Part shown: piece after piece, positions 1-12,000 of the stretch
Numbering within the stretch: position 1 is the first letter of the stretch
Layout: each line of letters opens with the position of its first letter
NCBI GenBank assembly: GCA_035610835.1
Contig: CM069441.1
Span: forward strand, 98,698,180-98,762,179
Length of the DNA: 64,000 nt
Reading direction: 5' to 3'
From: Ophiura sarsii
Lineage: Eukaryota > Echinodermata > Ophiuroidea > Amphilepidida > Ophiuridae
The notes under the pieces: generated by a model
The model's input: only the letters and a program-made list of their open reading frames with translations
Told to the model about the DNA's origin: nothing
The model's database searches: none
Made by a program: the position numbers and the translations under genes

Positions 1-79
1 GATCATGATATGGACTGTCAGGGAGAATCTAAGTGCTGTTCCAATGGATGTGGACATGTTTGTATGGCAACAACACGAG
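1..79 (+). CDS. WAP exon A1 (partial, cut by window edge)
   Basis: The 3' half of an A-class WAP exon: it retains the fourth to eighth Cys, including the [10 protein letters not shown] core, and ends ACA CGA G before GTATGT. It matches exon A2 (1785-1928) base for base over the visible part, an offset of 1849 bases. Confidence 0.85.
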
Positions 80-3000
80 GTATGTTATCGGTAGCCATCA
101 TACCAGTGGTGAAGTTGTGTGATAGATATTTTACGCCGAGAGTTCATAATATAGATAAGGATTTTTGAACAGGTTCAAGCCGGTCAAACTTTCGTGAGGA
201 TTACGTATAATGTATTCTCGAACATTTCAGAGATATAGAGGTTTTCAAAAATATGGAGTTCATTTGATGACGTTTTCAACGAGTAGGCCCCATGGGTCGT
301 AACAGCGTTACACTTGTACGAGAACCCTAATCACATTAATATTTAACATAGGGCATCAATTGTTTATTATAAAGGCAATTTGTTTCATTATTATTAGTTT
401 AATCATTTGTATTATGATTATTCTAGTTTCAAGACCCGGTATGTGCCCAGCGGTTGATGGAGATGTTGTCGGCACATGTGTGGAGGAATGTGAGGATGAT
501 TATGACTGCAGAGGAATATCGAAATGCTGTTTCAATGGATGTGAACATGTTTGCTTAGAACCTATAATAAGTAAGTCAACATAAACATTTGGAACGTGGA
601 TATCGTTGATTAGTTTCTGCCTTTACATATCATCAGCAATTTATTCCAATGTGAAGCAGAGTACTATTACGTCTAATAATTTGATTGTGTTTGTAACTTA
701 GTGATGTGTCCTGTCATACCTGAAGACCAGGCGGGATCGTGTATTGAGTTCTGCAGTGATGATGAAGTATGTCCAGCTGGTCACATGTGCTGCTCAAATG
801 GATGTGGACATACGTGTATGGAATCTGTACCAAGTAAGTACCGATTCTTGATACGATTTTAGATAAAATTACTCCGCTAGCACTATATCATACTTGAGGC
901 CTTGTGAATCCCCCGTCAAAACTGACTCCTATAACTTTTCTGCACTTCCATTCGGATATTTGTTTGGTAGGCCATTTTTTACCTGTCTGGTAAATCAATG
1001 ACGCCTTTTCCTAGCTATTTTTGATAAATGTATGGCTCTAAAATCCTTAATTTTGACGTTTTTCACGGACATTTAAAGGAAAATTATGGGTTTCCGGTGA
1101 ACATTTTGGGTCAATTTGCCCGCGAAAATTGGTAAATGTTTGAGTCAATTTTCATTTTGCTGGCAGCACATCGACCCTATTTGGTGGGACATCCCCGTAA
1201 CCTCATATCCACTAAGTACCCCCTGGGTTCCACTCAATACAATACGCCTATTTGGGACAAATTAGACGATTCACGAAACTCTTAATAATAGATTGATGGT
1301 AATCTTAATACAAACGCTCATGTGTTTGACTCACTTTTAGAACCAAGACCAGGAACATGTCCCGCTATAGACGGTGGATTGGTTGGAACTTGCGCTGAAG
1401 AATGTGAACATGATATTGATTGCGAAGATCGACAGAAGTGTTGCTCAAATGGATGCGGTCATACATGTGTCGACGCCGTAAGAGGTATAGGATTATTTTA
1501 GAACGTTGTGGTAATGCCTCCCGTAAAATCCTTTTAATAATAATCGATCCAAGATGACTGTGTTTAATTGTGTTACCTTTTTTTGCGTCTGGGGAAATGA
1601 TTCGTGTGTCATTAAAAGCGATCAAAACATGTAATAAGGAATGGCAATTTTAGTCACCCGTATATACATTTATTTCGATAAGTATGTTAGACATAGTAAT
1701 AGTGTATCAATTTTGTAGTTAAATGCTTGATCATAGAAGTCGAACACCTGGTATTGTTTAACATTTTGACTATTGCTTTTCCAGATGAGAAACCCGGTAT
1801 GTGTCCAGCAGTAGATGGTGATGTTGTCGGCACATGTGTCGAAGAATGTGATCATGATATGGACTGTCAGGGAGAATCTAAGTGCTGTTCCAATGGATGT
1901 GGACATGTTTGTATGGCAACAACACGAGGTATGTTATCGGTAGCCATCATACCAGTGGTGAAGTTGTGTGATAGATATTTTACGCCGAGAGTTCATAATA
2001 TAGATAAGGATTTTTGAACAGGTTCAAGCCGGTCAAACTTTCGTGAGGATTACGTATAATGTATTCTCGAACATTTCAGAGATATAGAGGTTTTCAAAAA
2101 TATGGAGTTCATTTGATGACGTTTTCAACGAGTAGGCCCCATGGGTCGTAACAGCGTTACACTTGTACGAGTACCCTAATCACATTAATATTTAACATAG
2201 GGCATCAATTGTTTATTATAAAGGCAATTTGTTTCATTATTATTAGTTTAATCATTTGTATTATGATTATTCTAGTTTCAAGACCCGGTATGTGCCCAGC
2301 GGTTGATGGAGATGTTGTCGGCACATGTGTGGAGGAATGTGAGGATGATTATGACTGCAGAGGAATATCGAAATGCTGTTTCAATGGATGTGAACATGTT
2401 TGCTTAGAACCTATAATAAGTAAGTCAACATAAACATTTGGAACGTGGATATCGTTGATTAGTTTCTGCCTTTACATATCATCAGCAATTTATTCCAATG
2501 TGAAGCAGAGTACTATTACGTCTAATAATTTGATTGTGTTTGTAACTTAGTGATGTGTCCTGTCATACCTGAAGACCAGGCGGGATCGTGTATTGAGTTC
2601 TGCAGTGATGATGAAGTATGTCCAGCTGGTCACATGTGCTGCTCAAATGGATGTGGACATACGTGTATGGAATCTGTACCAAGTAAGTACCGATTCTTGA
2701 TACGATTTTAGATAAAATTACTCCGCTAGCACTATATCATACTTTACGCCTTGTGAACCCCCGTCAAAACTGACTCATTTTATACCCTTTCTGCACTTCC
2801 CCTCCGGGGGTTGGGGGGGGGGGGGGGGGGTGTACTCGGATATTTGTTTGGTAGGGATGTGCTGCCAGCAAAATGAAGATTGACTCAAATATTTACTAAT
2901 TTTCGCGGATGGACCCAAATGTTCACTGGAAACCCATAATTTCCCTTTAAATTTCCGTGAAAAACGTCAAAATTAAGGATTTTAGAGCCATACGTTTACC

Positions 3001-6000
3001 AAAAATAGCTTGGAAAAGGCGGTATTTATTTACCAGACAGGTGAAAATGGGACCCTATTTGGTGGGACATCCCCGTAACCTCATATCCACTAAGTACCCC
3101 CTGGGTTCCACTCAATACAATACGCCTATTTGGGACAAATTAGACGATTCACGAAACTCTTAATAATAGATTGATGGTAATCTTAATACAAACGCTAATG
3201 TGTTTGACTCACTTTTAGAACCAAGACCAGGAACATGTCCCGCTATAGACGGTGGATTGGTTGGAACTTGCGTTGAAGAATGTGAACATGATATTGATTG
3301 CGAAGATCGACAGAAGTGTTGCTCAAATGGATGTGGTCATACATGTGTCGACGCCGTAAGAGGTATTGGAATATTTTAGAATATTGTGGTAATGCCTCTC
3401 GTAAAATCCTTTTAATAATAATTGATCCGAGATGACTGTGTTTAATTGTGTTGCCTTTTTTTGCGTCTGGGAAAATGATTCGTGTATCATTAAAAGCGAT
3501 CAAAACATGTAATAAGGAATGTCAATTTTAGTCACCGTATATACATTTATTTCGATAAGTATGTTAGACATAGTAATAGTGTATCAATTTTGTAGTTAAA
3601 TGCTTGATCATAGAAGTCGAACACCTGGTATTGTTTAACATTTTGACTATTGCTTTTCCAGATGAGAAACCCGGTATGTGTCCAGCAGTAGATGGCGATG
3701 TTGTCGGCACATGTGTCGAAGAATGTGATCATGATATGGACTGTCAGGGAGAATCTAAGTGCTGTTCCAATGGATGTGGACATGTTTGTATGGCGGCAAC
3801 ACAAGGTATGTTATCGGTAGCCATCATACCAGTGGTGAAGTTGTGTGATAGATATTTTACGACGAGAGTTCATAATATAGATAACGATTTTTGAACAGGT
3901 TCTTTGCCTGTCAAACTTTCGTCAGGATTACCTATGACATATTCTTGAACAATTCAGAGATAGAGGTTTTCAAAAATATGGAGTTCATTTGATGACGTTT
4001 TCAACGAGTAGGCCCCATGGGTCTAAACAGCGTTACACTTGTACGAGTACCCTAATCACATTATTATTTAACATAGGGCATCAATTGTTTATTATAAAGG
4101 CAATTTATTTCATTATTATTAGTTTAATCATTTGTATTATGATTATTCTAGTTTCAAGACCCGGTATGTGTCCAGCGGTTGATGGAGATGTTGTCGGCAC
4201 ATGTGTCGAGGAATGTGAGAATGATTATGACTGCAGAGGAAGATCGAAATGCTGTTCCAATGGATGTGGACATGTTTGCTTAGAACCGATAATAAGTAAG
4301 TCAACATAAACATTTGGAACGTGGATATCGTTGATTAGTTTCTGCCTTTACATATCATCAGCAATTAATTCCAATGTGAAGCAGAGTACTATTATGTCTA
4401 ATAATTTGATTGTGTTTGTAACTTAGTGATGTGTCCTGTCATACCTGAAGACCAGGCGGGATCGTGTATTGAGTTCTGCAGTGATGATGAAGTATGTCCA
4501 GCTGGTCACATGTGCTGCTCAAATGGATGTGGACATACGTGTATGGAATCTGTACCAAGTAAGTACCGATTCCTGATACGATTTTAGATAAAATTACTCC
4601 GCTAGCACTATATCATACTTTACGCCTTGTGAACCCCGTCAAAACTGACTCCTTTTATAACCTTTCTGCACTTCCACTCCGGGGGAGGGGGAGGGGGGGG
4701 GGGGGGGAAGGAGGGGTACTCGGATATTTATTTGGTAGGGATGTGCTGCCAGCAAAATGAAAATTGACTCAAACATTTACCAATTTTCGCGGGAAAATGG
4801 ACCCAAATGTTCATCGGAAACCCATAATTTCCCTTTCAATTTCCGTGAAAAACGTCAAAATTAAGGATTTTAGAGCCATACATTTACCAAAAATAGCTAG
4901 GTAAAAGCGTCATTCATTTACCAGACAGGTAAAAAATTGGACCCTATTTGGTGGGACATCCTCGTAACCTCATATCCACTAAGTACCCCCTGTGTTCCAC
5001 TCAATACAATACGACTATTTGGGACAAAATAGACGATTCACGAAACTCTTAATCGTAGATTGATGGTAATCTTAATACAAACGCTAATTAAAATGTGTTT
5101 GACTCACTTTTAGAACCAAGACCAGGAACATGTCCCGCTATAGACGGTGGATTGGTTGGAACTTGCGTTGAAGAATGTGAACATGATATTGATTGCGAAG
5201 ATCGACAGAAGTGTTGCTCAAATGGATGTGGTCATACATGTGTCGACGCCGTAAGAGGTATTGGAATATTTTAGAATGTTGTGGTAATGCCTCTCGTAAA
5301 ATCCTTTTAATAATAATTGATCCGAGATGACTGTGTTTAATTGTGTTGCCTTTTTTTGCGTCTTGGAAAATGATTCGTGTATCATTAAAAGCGATCAAAA
5401 CATGTAATAAGGAATGTCAATTTTAGTCACCATATATACATTTATTTCGATAAGTATGTTAGACATAGTAATAGTGTATCAATTTTGTAGTTAAATGCTT
5501 GATCATAGAAGTCGAACACCTGGTATTGTTTAACATTTTGACTATTGCTTTTCCAGATGAGAAACCCGGTATGTGTCCAGCAGTAGATGGCGATGTTGTC
5601 GGCACATGTGTCGAAGAATGTGATCATGATATGGACTGTCAGGGAGAATCTAAGTGCTGTTCCAATGGATGTGGACATGTTTGTATGGCGGCAACACAAG
5701 GTATGTTATCGGTAGCCATCATACCAGTGGTGAAGTTGTGTGATAGATATTTTACGCCGAGAGTTCGTAATATAGATAACGATTTTTGAACAGGTTCTTT
5801 GCCGGTCAAACATTCGTGAGGATTACCTATGAAATATTCTCGAACAATTCAGAGATAGAGGTTTTCAAAAATATGGAGTTCATTTGATGACGTTTTCATC
5901 GAGTAGGCCCCATGGGTCTTAACAGCGTTACGCTTGTACAAGTACCCTAATCACATTATTATTTAACATAGGGCATCAATTGTTTATTATAAAGGCAATT

Positions 6001-9000
6001 TATTTCATTATTATTAGTTTAATCATTTGTATTATGATTATTCTAGTTTCAAGACCCGGTATGTGTCCAGCGGTTGATGAAGATGTTGTCGGCACATGTG
6101 TCGAGGAATGTGAGAATGATTATGACTGCAGAGGAAGATCGAAATGCTGTTCCAATGGATGTGGACACGTTTGTTCAGAACCAATAATAAGTAAGTCAAC
6201 ATAAACATTTGGAACGTGGATATCGTTGATTAGTTTCTGCCTTTACATATCATCAGCAATTTATTCCAATGTGAAGCAGAGTACTATTACGTCTAATAAT
6301 TTGATTGTGTTTGTAACTTAGTGATGTGTCCTGTCATACCTGAAGACCAGGCGGGATCGTGTATTGAGTTCTGCAGTGATGATGAAGTATGTCCAGCTGG
6401 TCACATGTGCTGCTCAAATGGATGTGGACATACGTGTATGGAATCTGTACCAAGTAAGTACCGATTCTTGATACGATTTTAGATAAGATTACTTCGCTAG
6501 CACTATATCATAGTTACATTTGTTTGAGTACCCTAACCACATTTTTTTTTAACATAGGGCATCGAGAGTTCATTATAAGGCAATTTGTTTCATTATTATT
6601 AGTTAATCTTTTGTATTATGATTATTCTAGTTTCACGACCCGGTATGTGTCCAGCGGTTGATGAAGATGTTGTCGGCACATGTGTCGAGGAATGTGATGA
6701 TGATAATGACTGCAGAGGAAGATCGAAATGCTGTTCCAATGGATGTGGACATGTTTGCTTAGAACCGATAATAAGTAAGTCATTATAATAATTTGGATCG
6801 TGGATATAGTTGATTAATATTTGCATTTATATATCATAATGTATGCCAGTCTAAACAGAGTGCGATTTTACGTCTAATGATATGATTATGTTTGTAACTT
6901 TAGTGATGTGTCCTGTCATACCTGAAGACCAGGTGGGATCATGTATTGAGTTCTGCAGTGATGATGAGTTATGTCCAGCTGGTCACATGTGCTGCTCTAA
7001 TGGATGTGGACATACGTGTATGGAATCTGTGCCAAGTAAGTACCGATTCTTGATACAATTTCAGATAACATCATAACCATAAAACCACCCCTGAAAACCA
7101 ACTCCTTTTGAAAACCTGTATGGCACCTCAATTCAATACTCCTTTTTAAACAACTTCAAGGATGCACGGAGCTTTTAATCCCAGTTTGAAAGTAATCCTT
7201 GGTTATTTGGTTGTTCTCATTTCTAGGACCAAGACCAGGAACATGTCCCGCTATTGATGGTGGATTGGTTGGAACTTGCGTTGAAGAATGTCAACATGAT
7301 ATTGATTGTGGAGATCGACAGAAGTGTTGCTCAAATGGATGTGGTCATACGTGTGTCGATACCGTTAGAGGTATTATTGTACTATTCTATAAGAATGTGG
7401 GCTTAATTTGTCAGGATCTTTCGATGGGATTATAGGGTCTCCGATTTTTCTATGTAAAATTCAATAATTCACCGGAATGAAATTAAGTCCTGAGATGAGT
7501 CAATATTATATGGTAAAAAAGGCGTTCGTTTATGCTGACATATCATTAATAAAGAAAATCTTCTATGATAAATACTCTCATATCATAACTTCAACATCAT
7601 ATTTGCTCACTACAGATCAGAGACCTGGCATGTGTCCAATGGTAGATGGAGATGTCGTTGGTTCATGCGTTGAAGAATGCCAAGAGGATATGGACTGTCA
7701 AGGATTAAGTAAATGTTGCTCAAATGGATGCGGACATGTGTGCGTTGAACCTGTGGCAGGTACGCATATTTTAATTACAATAGTAATATGAAAAGTTACG
7801 AAAAATAAATCATAATCGGTATTCCATGGAATAATCACATCAATATGGAATCTTCTAGCTTCTTCCATTTCACCCAAAACTTGAGAACAAGTATATATAT
7901 ACTACGTGTAATGCTTCCATCCGAAAATATGGATACAGTATGATTGATATCAAGCCACAATCACAAAAGACAACCTGAGAAATGTCAAATATCTTCTGAT
8001 TTCATGTCAGCCATTCCAAGTAAAAGGCTATGCTATCAATAGTTGGCGATTATTATTTTCTAAAACATTTAGCTCCTGAAAGTCAATATCATGCAATTCT
8101 GAATGTTGGTGTTTGTTGTTTATATCAAGTGGTATGTCCTGCAGTCCCCGATGGTCAAGTAGGATCCTGCGTAGAAAGCTGCTCTGGTGATGAAAGCTGT
8201 CCTGGTCAGGAGATGTGTTGTTCTAATGGGTGTGGGCATGTCTGTTTGGCCCCTGTACCTGGTATGTATGCAGTCCTGAATTTGGCTTATTGTATTTATT
8301 AAATAACGGTTGGTCATGACGTAAACCTCGGACCAAAGGGGGCATGAATCAATACTGGGAAGTCTTAAAAATATGCGAAAATAGGCTGATTTAAAATGTG
8401 TTGCTCTAATGGACGCGGTCATGTCTGTTTCATGCAGTGCTGCATTCGACATGTTGTACTTTCTAAATCCGGATATACTCATGAAACCTCTGACACGAAA
8501 GATGTGGTTCAATTTTATTACAGAGCCAAGACCAGGAACATGTCCCGCTATTGATGGTGGTTTTGTTGGAATTTGCGTTGAAGAATGTGACAATGATATA
8601 GATTGTGGAGGACGACAGAAGTGTTGCTCAAATGGATGTGGTCATACATGTGTGGATGCCATGCCAGGTGAGTTATTTATACGGCTTTCTCTTATATGAA
8701 GTGTAAGTCTAGGCCTGTTTGATGTACCATAACACATGACGTGCTGTCCCGACACAGAAAGACTAGACGCACTCAGCACACGATCTACCAACTGACCAGT
8801 GCAGCAACAAATGCATACCCTGTATGGTCAGATATATGACATGAGATTATTCATCTTTGTTGAGCCATATTGATAGTAACATGCCATGGTGTACTCAACC
8901 ACAAAACATTTGCTGCAGTAGACAGGTATTTTAAAAAGACGACTATGTTTTTAAAACATATCTCTTGTAATATCTTGTTTTCAATCGCAGTGATTCCAGA

Positions 9001-12000
9001 AGGTTGTCCGCCTATTCGTCCGGGTTTCGTTGGACAATGTGGTGGACAAATGTGTTCAATGGACACCGACTGCAGACGATCTGCACCCCAGACCAAATGC
9101 TGTCCCAGCGCATGTGGTGGTAGTTTATGCAGCGTTCCATATGGTAAGTTGTAAAGGGTTTTCTCGTTAGATGTTTGATACCATGAAAAAAGCAGCACAG
9201 CATTGTGTGCATTTTGTTGAATCTTAATCCTTAATGTTTGGTTCGATACCAGAGATTAACAAATGAAGTCGTTCTGATGTTGGTGCAACATCAACGTAGG
9301 TTTGCACATATATTGTACAATAGTTAACCATTTTTGTTTTCAAAATTATTTCAGTTCCAAAACAGGGCATGTGTCCAAGGGTAGACAGAGATGTTGTCGG
9401 AGCATGCGTCGAAGAATGTGATCATGACATGGATTGCCGCGGAACCGGTAAATGTTGCTCCAATGGCTGCGGACACGTGTGCTTAGAACCAATAGCAGGT
9501 ATTAATCTTTCAATTTAAATCTAAATGCGTAATGAACAACTCGTATTTGGTTATTGTAGCATGTAAATGTATACTCATTTGCAATGCATCTCACTATAAA
9601 CCAGTAAACATGATAACAACTACTGAGACAATTCCCAGACAATTGCAATTTCACATCCAAATATGAGTACATGATATCCGATGTTGATCAATTTATAATA
9701 ATATTGTTCTTATTATGTATATCAAGTGATGTGTCCCGTCGTGCCAGAAGACCAGGCCGGCCTCTGCGTGGAATCATGTTATGGCGAGGATTCTTGTCCA
9801 AGAGGACTAATGTGCTGCTCAAATGGATGTGGACACGCATGTATACGCCCAGTACCAGGTAGGTTGTTGCGTGACACGAGAATAAAGTTATAACATAATT
9901 GTAACAAATTGATCATTTTTAATAAGTGACTTGAGAAACCTTAAGGCATTGTTTTTTCCCAATTTATCTCGAAACAACACATACGCATTTATTGACCTAT
10001 TATAATCATCATATCATTTTAAAATAAATAATTTCAACGGTAGATCGTTGGAGTTGGAAATCCTGTGTAAATTTTATATACCTGGTTCAGTGAAAATTCT
10101 TTACATTTTACTTTTTACCTCGACATTTCATGCGGCCCGCGTCCATCTGAAAACTCATAGGCACCAGATCAGATTGAAGTGTACAACATTATTTTTAACA
10201 GTACAGTCCAACCTAGATTATCCGATCCCCCTTTATCCGGATAAATCTGTTATCCGGCTGAATAATCCCAAAAGAAAATAAGTTTCTTACAGCCTAATCA
10301 CCTTATTTTCATACTCTGATGCATTTGCAGGCCATGTTGAATGTACTCTTTAGTGCTTAAATAATAAATATTTTACTGTTATAACCTCTCATTCAGTACT
10401 CTTTTGTTGTCCCAATTTAAGCACTTCAATACAGTCAATGCAGAATTACATATAATTCGCTTATCCAGATTCTCCCTTTTATCCGGCCATTGCTTGGTCC
10501 CATATGTCCGGATAATCGGGGTCCATGATATGCAGTCATAAAGACATAAACCCCTTGTGATGACCATCAATTTCAGAACCAAGACCAGGTACATGCCCCG
10601 CTCTTATCGACGAACTAGGAACCTGTGTCGAGGAATGTAAACATGACGTTGAATGTGGATCCAATCAGAAATGTTGTTCAAATGGATGCGGAAATACCTG
10701 TGTGGATGTTATACTTGAAGGTAGGAATTATGCAAATTTAGTTATAACGTTTAGCAATGCACTTGGAATCTATTATACATTTAATTTCTGGTGTATAAAT
10801 ATGCAGCGATGGAAATACCCACATGACTTTCCACCCGGGGTAGAGCGACCCGGGGTAGACCGACCTGGGGTTGATCAACCCTAAGTCGACCAACCCTGGG
10901 TGGACTACAATAGCGCCCTCACGGAATAAACCATAATACTGTTTGAAAAACATCTTGGAAACTATATTTATTCTAAATTATATGTTAAAAAACTCAGGGG
11001 GTTGGTGGTCTGGGAGGTAAAACAAGGACGGATCATTCTAAAACAACCCCGGGACTGTCCAGCCCCGGGACTGTCCACCCAGGGACTGTTTCTAACCCTA
11101 AACCTAACCCTAACCCTAACCCTAACCCTAGTCCACCCAGGGTTGGTCGACTTAGGGTTGGTCGACTTAGGGTTGGTCTACCCCGGGTGGAAAGTCATGT
11201 GGGTATTTCCATTGCTGCGTATAAATAGTATACACTCTGTATCCGTATTATTTGTTCGACAGCATTACTTTGGTAACAGGCTATGCAGACTTATAGTAAC
11301 ATCAGTTTGTCTATAATGATTATGATTTCACTCTGAGAAGTTACTTCGAATAGTGGATACCTTATGTCGCCATTTTTATGCAATTGTTTAAATGATCAGG
11401 CACAATGAATAATCTGTTTCACCAGTATGGTGTCAAATACGCATAGTAATGATTTAGCTCAAAAATGGTAAGAGAAAAATCTTGACTATTGTATAAAAAT
11501 GTTTCAATGACGGCGCGCCTTCTATCTTAAGAATTTTACTGTTACATTAAGTGCCCAAAAGAGATGGTCTTCGTTCTGCCTCTGACACTCGGATTCTCAC
11601 TAAACCTAAAACTCGTCTCACTACCGCCAAGAAAGGATTTTGTATAACGTGTAAGAGCGCTATATAAATACTCATTGTTATGTTATGTGATGTTAAAAGA
11701 TATAAATCCAGCATTGAATTCTCTTTATACAGAAAAGCAAGGAAGTTGTCCCGCAATACGTGTTGACGAAATCGGGTTATGCGTAGACTATTGCATGAAG
11801 GATGCTGATTGCTATGGTGATCGTAAGTGTTGTTCCAATGGATGCGGACACATATGCAGCAATCCCGTCCCTACAGGTAATTATTTAATTGTATTGATTC
11901 AAATTTAAGCAACTTTAAGGTAGAACATAATTTGTATCAGTTTTGTGATACAATTCATCCCAAATTACTAGTAGTCTTTGATATTTGATTTAAAATTACT

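Larger units (their letters stand above)
1..6453 (+). repeat. Tandem array of a four-exon WAP cassette
   Basis: The cassette A-B-C-D, introns included, repeats with starts of A exons at 1785, 3662 and 5557 (periods 1877 and 1895) and a first, cut copy whose offset to the second is 1849. Introns are as conserved as exons, which shows recent duplication by unequal exchange. The fourth copy ends after C. Confidence 0.9.

Noticed and set aside
360..426. Met-initiated Ile-rich leader before WAP exons B1, B2, B3 and B4, looking like a signal peptide
   Set aside because: It lies before a clear TTCTAG acceptor, and the phase of neighbouring exons requires splicing there. It is intron read-through, repeated because the cassette is repeated.
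1365..5699. Repeated minus-strand frames of 78-86 codons in the array
   Set aside because: They are antisense shadows of conserved WAP exons and introns, without domains or codon signal of their own.
11091..11131. Chromosome end or telomere
   Set aside because: Only about 40 bases, inside an intron, with coding exons on both sides.
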